DNA of 6,320 nt from Firmicutes bacterium UBA1768 (lineage in GTDB: Bacteria > Bacillota > Clostridia > Peptostreptococcales > Anaerovoracaceae). The DNA is taken from assembly GCA_002315335.1 (NCBI GenBank), contig DCGW01000004.1, forward strand, positions 1 through 6,320, written 5' to 3'. Position 1 is the stretch's first letter, and each line of letters starts with the position of its first letter. Made by a program: the position numbers and the translations under genes. Of the stretch, positions 1-5,515 are shown piece after piece. Under the pieces are notes generated by a model. It did no database searches and was not told the origin of the DNA. It saw only the letters and a list, made by a program, of their open reading frames with translations.

Positions 1-734
1 ATGAAAAAAATGAAGGCTATCTGAGCATCCCTTCAAGAGGAATAGTAATTGTTGAAGACCTTGCCGAGCTGGCTGGTGCGGAGGTTGGCGACACAATTAA
101 GATCGATGGGAAAGAGATTGAGGTCAAGGGAATAAGTGCACAATATTCCGGCAAATCGGAATTCATGTCATTTGCTCAGCTAAGAGATCTGGGAATTGAC
201 TATTATCTTGCGTACTTCGTCAATACAACTGATGAAGAAGCCTTGCTTGAGTGGCTTGACGAGCAGGAGGGTGTAACTTATACTATTTTCACTTCTAATT
301 TAAAGGAGAAGATAAAAAGTGCATGCTCTTCATATATTTCTTTAACAAAAATGGAAATATTGTTTGCAATAGCCATAGCTTTTATGGTAATAACCGTAAT
401 GACTGTATCGAGCTTTATTGAGCAAAAAAGGAGGCTGTCTATTTTGAGAGTGTTGGGTTTTCAGGTTTCTCGTGTTTCGAGAATATGGCTGCTTCAGGTT
501 GTGGTGTATTTTATTCCAGCAATCCTGTTGGCGATTCCTGCTTCAACGGGTCTCGGCAAATGGTTTATGATAATACTAAGTGGAAAAACTCTGACCTATC
601 CCTATGTTAAAGATCCGGTGATTTATCTTGCAACCTTAATTTTAGTTGTGCTGATGTATGCTGCTTCTCACTTTGTTTCTATGATAACGCTGAGAAGACA
701 AAATCTTGCAGAAAGCATAAAGAGCAGGGAGTAA
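1..734 (+). CDS. ABC transporter permease, FtsX/MacB-type, C-terminal part (5' truncated)
   Basis: Membrane subunit of an ABC transporter of the FtsX/MacB/LolC superfamily. The reading frame is open from base 3 with no stop, so the visible protein is 243 residues and continues upstream of the window. The first 110 or so residues look like the extracytoplasmic domain: a stretch reading IVEDLAELAG then VGDTIKID resembles the usual LA-x-VGD-x-I element of MacB-like domains. The FtsX core follows, with hydrophobic segments encoded at about 351-419, 486-551 and 618-692. Right after the first lies the family signature, a basic loop reading EQKRRLSILRVLGF, which normally contacts the ATPase. The C-terminus (RRQNLAESIKSRE) also fits the family. 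The ATP-binding partner is not in the window, so substrate and direction of transport cannot be told. The first ATG in frame is at 165, but translating from there would cut the periplasmic-type domain, so it is not the start. Family is well supported; function is not. Confidence 0.85.
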   Translation, partial: EKNEGYLSIPSRGIVIVEDLAELAGAEVGDTIKIDGKEIEVKGISAQYSGKSEFMSFAQLRDLGIDYYLAYFVNTTDEEALLEWLDEQEGVTYTIFTSNLKEKIKSACSSYISLTKMEILFAIAIAFMVITVMTVSSFIEQKRRLSILRVLGFQVSRVSRIWLLQVVVYFIPAILLAIPASTGLGKWFMIILSGKTLTYPYVKDPVIYLATLILVVLMYAASHFVSMITLRRQNLAESIKSRE

Positions 735-804
735 TTAAGAAAAGTAACAGCTGCTGGAAATATTATGCAAATTATTGGAAAGTTAGAAGTTGATTGGAGG
801 TTGA

Positions 805-1965
805 ATGAAAAAGTATCATGTAATAAAGTGGATTGCTTTAATAGTTTTTATTATAATAGTTGCTTTCGTAGGCTTTCTTACAGTAATTATTTTTGATGAG
901 CTTAGGACTGCTGCAAGCGTAAAAACTCTTGCTACTGGAAATGTTGAAGAAAATGCAGGAAATGTATATTCTGTGGATATTGTCGGCGATTATTACCTTG
1001 ATGATTATGTTGAACAGGGTGGAGTCAAAAATGACAATGAGCTTATTAATTTTCTTATTAAAAAAATGAGCAACGGCATAGTTGATATTGATATTGACAT
1101 ATCAAAAATGGCCTGTACGGGTATTGCTGCAGAATCCCTTAGCGGCTCAAGGTTTTTTGCAAGAAACTATGATATGAATACTATTACCAACATTGCTGTA
1201 GTAAAAACAAAACCCGGAAACGGAAGATATGCGTCAATCGCAATTTCCGACCTGCAGATGGTTGCGGTTTCAAAGACCAAGGGTATAACGAGCCTGTTTG
1301 GAAAGCTGATGTGCTCAATATCACCTTATGTCTGTGTAGACGGTATTAATGAGGCTGGTCTTGCCGGTGGTGTATTCTCTTCGCATCAGGAGGGAGGTGC
1401 CAACCAGAATACAGACAAGCCTGACACACCGACAACCGTATTATTCAGGATGATGTTAGACTACTGCGGAAGTGTTGATGAGGCTGTAGAATTAGCAAAA
1501 AGCTATGATTATCATGATTCTATCTCAATGTCCTTCCATATTATGGTGGCAGACTCTACCGGAAAGTCAGCTATAATTGAGTGGGTCAACGGTACACAGA
1601 GTACTGATAAGGATGCAGGCGATAAAAGAAAAATGGTAGTGACCTATAATGATGACAAGAATTACCAGGTTGTTACAAACTTTGTGAATTATCCAAACTT
1701 TTATGAGGCTCCTTTAGATTCGATTTACAGCTATGATAGATACAGAATTGTATCTGAAATGTTGGACTCGACTGACGGGCTCACTTCAGAAAGCGGAATT
1801 TATGATATACTTGAAGGGGTTTCAAGAGGACTCAGAGATGATGGAGAAATAACTGTTCACACGGTGGTTTATAACCTGAAAAACAAAACTATGACTCTTA
1901 TTGACAATGAGAATTATGATGATCCCGCACACACCTTCAGATTTTCCTTTGATGATCTGATATAG
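805..1965 (+). CDS. Membrane-anchored linear amide C-N hydrolase (choloylglycine hydrolase / penicillin V acylase / acid ceramidase-like Ntn hydrolase)
   Basis: Predicted amidase of 386 residues in the Ntn-hydrolase group that includes bile salt hydrolase, penicillin V acylase and acid ceramidase/NAAA. Residues 1-9 are basic and 10-30 form one hydrophobic helix, so the enzyme is probably anchored with its body outside the cell. Nucleophile Cys104 sits in ACTGIAAE; Arg120 and Asp123 (in FFARNYDM) lie 16 and 19 residues later, the same spacing as Cys2, Arg18 and Asp21 of bile salt hydrolase. Further family elements are DGINEAGL (180-186), the helix with CGSVDEAVEL, VVTN with Asn292 (oxyanion-hole Asn) and the YDRYR stretch near Arg312. 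The cysteine is not N-terminal, so cleavage after Ala103 is expected for activity. A GGAGG at 796-800 sets the start. No clear promoter is seen in the 70 bases after the permease gene, so co-transcription is possible. The substrate (bile salt, acyl-homoserine lactone, N-acyl amide or beta-lactam) cannot be decided. Confidence 0.85.
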   Translation: MKKYHVIKWIALIVFIIIVAFVGFLTVIIFDELRTAASVKTLATGNVEENAGNVYSVDIVGDYYLDDYVEQGGVKNDNELINFLIKKMSNGIVDIDIDISKMACTGIAAESLSGSRFFARNYDMNTITNIAVVKTKPGNGRYASIAISDLQMVAVSKTKGITSLFGKLMCSISPYVCVDGINEAGLAGGVFSSHQEGGANQNTDKPDTPTTVLFRMMLDYCGSVDEAVELAKSYDYHDSISMSFHIMVADSTGKSAIIEWVNGTQSTDKDAGDKRKMVVTYNDDKNYQVVTNFVNYPNFYEAPLDSIYSYDRYRIVSEMLDSTDGLTSESGIYDILEGVSRGLRDDGEITVHTVVYNLKNKTMTLIDNENYDDPAHTFRFSFDDLI

Positions 1966-1989
1966 CTTTTAGCTTCAAACAAATTAAAT

Positions 1990-2020
1990 CCCGGACTGAG
2001 TTCAGTCCGGGTATATTTTT
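1990..2020. terminator. Rho-independent terminator between converging genes, probably bidirectional
   Basis: Perfect inverted repeat with arms CCCGGACTG (1990-1998) and CAGTCCGGG (2003-2011) around the tetraloop AGTT, followed on the plus strand by TATATTTTTT. It lies 24 bases after the hydrolase stop codon. Its T-tract runs into the stop codon of the minus-strand transporter gene (2020-2022). Read on the minus strand the hairpin is followed by a looser T-rich stretch (ATTTAATTTGTTT), so it could also end the converging transcript, though less efficiently. Confidence 0.9.
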
Positions 2021-2952
2021 TAAAGATTGTCTGCTTCATCTGAAGGAGCGTCTTTTTCGTCTGAGGCCTTATTTTTCCTGCTGTTGTTTCCTCTGTAAAT
2101 AACAAAGGCTCCTGATACGATGAGCAGTGCTCCTAAGACGGTAAATATCGGTGGGATTTCTGCCCAGATTATTATTCCGAATACAGCGGAAAATATTATC
2201 ATGGTATATGAGTATATTGAAACCTCAGTTGCCGGTGCGAACTTATAGGCGCTCGACATGAGAAGCTGGTATACTGTTGCAACAAAGCCTAAGCATAGGA
2301 GCTGGAATAACTGAAACGGTGTAGGCAATACAAAGTCACCGAAAACCATAAAGGGAATACAGCCTATTGAGCATATTACCGAGTACCAGAAAACTATGAC
2401 GGAAGGGTGGTCTGTCTGTCTTGCTTTTCTCAGGAAGGTATAGGTCATAGCCATGAATACTGCTGAAACCAAGGCAATAATGTAAAACTTGTTAACTTCT
2501 GTAAAACCTGGTCGAATTATCATTACCGCACCGATAAAGCTCAGCAATAGGGCAACTATATGAAATCCTCTGAGCTTTTCGCCGAGAAATATCCAGCAAA
2601 AAATTGCAAGAAGAAACGGATAGGTATTGGTAAGTGTCACGGTTTCCGCTACAGGAGCATAGGTCAATGCCATATAGTATAGCGCTGTACTGCAAAAGCC
2701 TGTTATGCCTCTACCTATTATCGGAAGCTGCCTGTTCCCTATTAGCTTGTGCTTTTCCTTCACTATAGTAAACGTTACGACTATTATTCCGATAAAACAT
2801 CTGAAAAACATCTTTTCAAAAACAGGAACATCCTGAATCCATTTAACAGTTATTGAAAGAAGAGCCCCAAAGAGCGCAGCTGCTACCATCAATAATGCGG
2901 CTTTGTTTCTGTTGCTCACGGCAGAAAAGCCTCGGGGCCTTTTATCCCCCAT
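2020..2952 (-). CDS. EamA/DMT-family transporter (RhaT-like permease)
   Basis: Inner-membrane carrier of 310 residues, the usual size for the drug/metabolite transporter superfamily. The protein is two EamA repeats, about residues 17-147 and 156-286, each with five hydrophobic helices (roughly 18-36, 47-63, 79-97, 104-123, 131-147; then 156-173, 185-205, 213-233, 244-262, 268-286). The first repeat carries the typical end-of-helix-4 element FLGEKL (122-127), and Glu265 is at the matching place of the second. The tail after 287 is short, charged and probably cytoplasmic. The start is set by AGAAGGTG (2958-2965 on this strand), five bases before the ATG. The gene stands alone: it converges on the hydrolase gene and diverges from dut. 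Family members move amino acids, sugars, nucleotides or metabolites; nothing in the sequence or the neighbours shows which one here. Confidence 0.9.
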   Translation of the reverse strand: MGDKRPRGFSAVSNRNKAALLMVAAALFGALLSITVKWIQDVPVFEKMFFRCFIGIIVVTFTIVKEKHKLIGNRQLPIIGRGITGFCSTALYYMALTYAPVAETVTLTNTYPFLLAIFCWIFLGEKLRGFHIVALLLSFIGAVMIIRPGFTEVNKFYIIALVSAVFMAMTYTFLRKARQTDHPSVIVFWYSVICSIGCIPFMVFGDFVLPTPFQLFQLLCLGFVATVYQLLMSSAYKFAPATEVSIYSYTMIIFSAVFGIIIWAEIPPIFTVLGALLIVSGAFVIYRGNNSRKNKASDEKDAPSDEADNL

Positions 2953-3019
2953 AATATCACCTTCTAAAATTAATATGCATCTAAGAACAGCTCCAAGAAT
3001 ATAGAAAACATAATATCAC
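2950..3019. repeat. Direct repeat of CATAATATCAC, two copies 59 bases apart
   Basis: The 11-mer CATAATATCAC occurs at 2950-2960 and again at 3009-3019, identical in both places. The first copy covers the start codon and part of the ribosome binding site of the minus-strand transporter gene; the second covers its candidate -10 box. This arrangement would suit a regulator binding site, but the bases flanking the two copies do not match and no regulator gene is nearby, so chance in AT-rich DNA is possible. Confidence 0.45.
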
Positions 3020-3038
3020 AAAAAGAGCTTTTTTTAAA
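3010..3038 (-). promoter_or_regulatory. Candidate sigma-A promoter of the EamA-family transporter gene
   Basis: On the minus strand a TTTAAA (3033-3038; 4 of 6 matches to TTGACA) is followed after exactly 17 bases by TATTAT (3010-3015; 5 of 6 matches to TATAAT). Transcription would start near 3003, giving a leader of about 50 bases that contains the ribosome binding site. The region is AT-rich, so chance matches are likely and the call is moderate. Confidence 0.5.
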
Positions 3039-3067
3039 CAGTGAAATGCTATGTTCGATTTTTGATA

Positions 3068-3096
3068 TTGAAAAAAAGCCCAAAATACAGTATTAT
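3068..3096 (+). promoter_or_regulatory. Sigma-A promoter of the dut-acn-isocitrate dehydrogenase group, placed for a leaderless transcript
   Basis: TTGAAA (3068-3073; 5 of 6 matches to TTGACA) and TATTAT (3091-3096; 5 of 6 matches to TATAAT) are separated by exactly 17 bases. Only six bases (TAAGAG) lie between the -10 box and the dut ATG at 3103, so the expected transcription start falls at or within a base or two of the A of the start codon. It is back to back with the candidate promoter of the transporter gene, with about 29 bases between the two -35 boxes. Confidence 0.7.
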
Positions 3097-3102
3097 TAAG
3101 AG

Positions 3103-3549
3103 ATGGAAAAGAAGAAAGTAGAAATAAAAATCAAGTATTTTAATGATGAATTAGAACGGCTGAGGCCGATAGACGGAAAGAGCGATTGGATAGACCTGAG
3201 ATCCGCTGAAACGGTGGAGCTGAAAAAGGGCGACTTTCATCTGCTGCCGCTCGGTGTGGCGCTTAAATTACCCGAAGGTTATGAGGCACATGTTCTCCCG
3301 AGAAGCTCGACATATAAGAATTATGGGCTGATTATGGTCAATTCTATGGGCGTGGTAGACAATTCATACTGCGGACCCGACGACCAGTATTTCATACCTG
3401 TCTATGCGACCAGAGATACAGTTGTAAATTTTAACGACCGCATCTGCCAGTTCAGAATAGTAGAAAATCAACCTGAAATAGAATTTGTCGAGGATGACCT
3501 TACAGGAGGACAAAACCGAGGCGGCTTCGGCACAACAGGAACAAAATAG
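3103..3549 (+). CDS. dut: dUTP diphosphatase (dUTPase), homotrimeric type
   Basis: Cytoplasmic enzyme hydrolysing dUTP to dUMP and pyrophosphate. This keeps uracil out of DNA and supplies dUMP for thymidylate synthesis. The 148-residue protein has all five trimeric-dUTPase motifs in order: I, DLRSA (31-35); II, PRSS (67-70); III, GVVDNSYCG (83-91) with the likely catalytic Asp86; IV, RICQFRI (113-119); V, RGGFGTTG (139-146). The WIDLR form of motif I and the PDDQYF stretch after motif III are what I recall from the clostridial branch of the family. The start is forced: TAA at 3097-3099 is two codons upstream in frame, the codon between is GAG, and the next in-frame ATG lies beyond motif II. 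No Shine-Dalgarno sequence is usable, since AAGAG abuts the ATG. It is first in a tight plus-strand group with aconitase 22 bases downstream. Its arginine codons are mixed (AGA, AGG, CGG, CGC, CGA), unlike the two genes that follow. Confidence 0.95.
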   Translation: MEKKKVEIKIKYFNDELERLRPIDGKSDWIDLRSAETVELKKGDFHLLPLGVALKLPEGYEAHVLPRSSTYKNYGLIMVNSMGVVDNSYCGPDDQYFIPVYATRDTVVNFNDRICQFRIVENQPEIEFVEDDLTGGQNRGGFGTTGTK

Positions 3550-3558
3550 AAGAAAGAA

Positions 3559-3567
3559 TAAGGAGAG
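3559..3567 (+). promoter_or_regulatory. acn: Ribosome binding site that fixes the aconitase start
   Basis: TAAGGAGAG contains a near-perfect Shine-Dalgarno (AAGGAG at 3560-3565), six bases before the ATG at 3572. It supports 3572 as the start over the earlier in-frame ATG at 3485, which lies inside dut and would add 29 polar residues with no counterpart in aconitases. Confidence 0.9.
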
Positions 3568-3571
3568 AAAA

Positions 3572-5497
3572 ATGGGAAAGACACTTGCGTACAAAATTCT
3601 TGAGAACCACCTTGTTGAGGGTGAGCTGAAAGCTGGCTCGGAAATCACGATTAAAATTGACCAGACACTGACACAGGACTCAACAGGTACTATGGTTTAC
3701 CTTCAGCTTGAAGCAATGGAGGTTGATGAAATTAAAACAGAGCTATCTGTAGCCTATATTGACCATAATACACTTCAGACCGGCTTTGAAAATGCTGATG
3801 ACCACGCATTTATTAAGAGTGTAGCAAAGAGACACGGAGTACACTTCTCTAAGCCGGGCAACGGAATCTGCCATCAGCTCCAGCTGGAAAATTTTGGAAT
3901 TCCAGGGAAAACACTTTTAGGCTCGGACAGCCACACTCCTACAGGTGGAGGAATCGGCATGATAGCAATCGGTGCCGGCGGCCTCGATGTTGCTGTAGCT
4001 ATGGCAAAGGGAACCTACAGTCTTACAGTGCCAAAGGTAATAGGTGTAAAGCTGACAGGTAAGCTCAGACCGTGGGTAAGCGCAAAGGACGTTATTCTTT
4101 ATGTGCTTCAGCAGCTCACAGTTAAGGGCGGCGTATCCAAAATTGTTGAGTATACAGGCGAAGGTGTAAAAAACCTTACAGTTCCGGACAGAGCTACAAT
4201 CACAAATATGGGAGCTGAATTGGGTGCTACAACCTCTGTTTTCCCAAGTGATGAAAATACAAGAAAGTTCCTCGCTTCACAGGGAAGAGAAAAGGACTTC
4301 GTACCAATGGAAGCCGATGCAGATGCAGTTTATGACGAAATACTTGAGGTTAAGCTCGACGAATTAGTTCCTTTTGCAGCAAAACCACACAGCCCTGATA
4401 ACGTAGACAGCATTGAAAATATCGGAAAGATCAAGATAGACCAGGTCGCTATCGGAAGCTGTACCAATTCTTCATACACAGACCTCATGAAGGTAGCCGC
4501 AATATTAAAGGGCAGAAGAGTACACGAGGATGTCAGCCTTGTGATTTCTCCGGGCTCATCAAAAATACTCGCCAAGCTCGCACAGAACGGCGCATTAACA
4601 GACATAATAAATTCGGGTGCAAGAATAATTGAGAACGCCTGCGGGCCTTGCATTGGCATGGGACAGTCTCCGAGATCGGGAGCGGTTTCTCTCAGAACCT
4701 TTAACAGAAACTTCAAGGGAAGAAGCGGAACAAAGGATGCTGAGGTTTACCTTGTAAGTCCTGAAACAGCTGCAGCTTCAGCCGTTAATGGTTATCTTAC
4801 AGACGGCAGAACCTTCGGAATGGACCTTCCGGAAATCAACCCGTATGAAGATTTCGAATACAACGACAACTTCTTTGTTCACCCTGAGGGTGCAACAAAG
4901 GCGAATACAAAGGTCGAAATGGGTCCTAACATCAAGCCTTTCCCAAGAAATGTAAAGCTTGGTGATAAGGTTGAAGGAAAGGTAGTATTAAAGGCAGGAA
5001 ACAATATCACAACAGACGACATTATGCCTTCAGATTCAAGGCTTCTTCCTTTCAGATCGAATATTCCACACCTTTCAAACTACTGCTTTGAGCTCATCGA
5101 TAAGGAATTTCCTCAGAGATGCCATGATAACAACGGCGGTATCATTGTGGGCGGAGAAAACTATGGACAGGGATCAAGTCGTGAGCATGCGGCCTTAGCT
5201 CCTCTTTACCTCGGAATCAAGTTCGTATTGGCAAAGAGCTTTGCGAGAATACACAGGTCCAATCTCATTAACAGCGGAATAATACCGCTCGTATTCGAGA
5301 ACGCAGGTGACTACGATAAGATTGACCTTCTTGACGAGTTAGTTATCGAAAATGCGAATGCTCAGGTAGAAAAAGATGTAATTATTGTTAAAAATCTCAC
5401 AAAGAGTGAAGAATATAAGACCATCCCTAATCTTCAGGAGCTTGAAACGGCAATGATTAAGGCTGGCGGCAAAATTAACATGATTAAGGGTCAGTAA
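3572..5497 (+). CDS. acn: Aconitate hydratase, compact (Aquifex/clostridial) type
   Basis: Cytoplasmic [4Fe-4S] enzyme interconverting citrate and isocitrate via cis-aconitate. The 641-residue protein is much shorter than AcnA or AcnB (about 850-900), the size of the compact class known from Aquifex, Clostridium acetobutylicum and some archaea. Seen in order: GSDSHTPTGGGIG (117-129) with the substrate/proton-relay Asp-Ser-His; GSCTNSSYTD with cluster ligand Cys297; ACGPCIGMG with ligands Cys357 and Cys360; the FNRNFKGRSG arginine motif (377-386); then the swivel domain from about 465, with TTDDIMP (480-486), YGQGSSREHA (531-540, where the catalytic base Ser lies) and SFARIHRSNLINSG (556-569). 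The layout resembles fused LeuC and LeuD, but the swivel motifs and the adjacent isocitrate dehydrogenase favour aconitase over isopropylmalate isomerase. Arginine is almost always AGA (17 of 20), suggesting selection for high expression. Probably translated from the dut transcript; no separate promoter is evident. Confidence 0.94.
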   Translation: MGKTLAYKILENHLVEGELKAGSEITIKIDQTLTQDSTGTMVYLQLEAMEVDEIKTELSVAYIDHNTLQTGFENADDHAFIKSVAKRHGVHFSKPGNGICHQLQLENFGIPGKTLLGSDSHTPTGGGIGMIAIGAGGLDVAVAMAKGTYSLTVPKVIGVKLTGKLRPWVSAKDVILYVLQQLTVKGGVSKIVEYTGEGVKNLTVPDRATITNMGAELGATTSVFPSDENTRKFLASQGREKDFVPMEADADAVYDEILEVKLDELVPFAAKPHSPDNVDSIENIGKIKIDQVAIGSCTNSSYTDLMKVAAILKGRRVHEDVSLVISPGSSKILAKLAQNGALTDIINSGARIIENACGPCIGMGQSPRSGAVSLRTFNRNFKGRSGTKDAEVYLVSPETAAASAVNGYLTDGRTFGMDLPEINPYEDFEYNDNFFVHPEGATKANTKVEMGPNIKPFPRNVKLGDKVEGKVVLKAGNNITTDDIMPSDSRLLPFRSNIPHLSNYCFELIDKEFPQRCHDNNGGIIVGGENYGQGSSREHAALAPLYLGIKFVLAKSFARIHRSNLINSGIIPLVFENAGDYDKIDLLDELVIENANAQVEKDVIIVKNLTKSEEYKTIPNLQELETAMIKAGGKINMIKGQ

Positions 5498-5515
5498 AGA
5501 AAGCAGAGGATAATA

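Noticed and set aside
1..24. ATG at base 1 as a gene start
   Set aside because: This frame stops after seven codons (TGA at 22-24). Frame 3 carries continuous permease-like coding sequence from the window edge.
735..804. Possible promoter (TATTAT at 761-766) between permease and amidase genes
   Set aside because: No acceptable -35 hexamer at 16-18 bases upstream, so it is not supported.
1084..1101. GATATT tandem hexamer repeat in the amidase gene (Asp-Ile-Asp-Ile-Asp-Ile just before the nucleophile)
   Set aside because: Only two exact units plus a degenerate third, in frame and explained by a beta strand before the cleavage site; too short to propose slippage or phase variation.
2970..3011. 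A 13-codon minus-strand upstream reading frame in the leader of the transporter gene, starting within the second 11-mer copy
   Set aside because: It overlaps the candidate -10 box and would start upstream of the predicted transcript. No ribosome binding site or attenuator-like codon run is seen.
3020..3035. AAAAAGAGCTTTTTTT as a hairpin terminator or operator
   Set aside because: The apparent stem has only a two-base loop and almost no G-C pairs, and it sits inside the promoter spacer of the minus-strand gene. Better explained as AT-rich promoter DNA.
3485..3571. An in-frame ATG at 3485 that would extend aconitase by 29 residues into dut
   Set aside because: It lies inside dut with no ribosome binding site, the extra residues are polar and unlike aconitase, and a strong Shine-Dalgarno precedes the ATG at 3572.
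3364..3648. 94-residue minus-strand reading frame across the dut/aconitase junction
   Set aside because: It lies opposite two well-supported genes, lacks a ribosome binding site, and its protein is low in recognisable features.
4330..4716. 128-residue minus-strand reading frame inside aconitase
   Set aside because: Antisense shadow of a conserved gene in a codon-biased region; no start signal.
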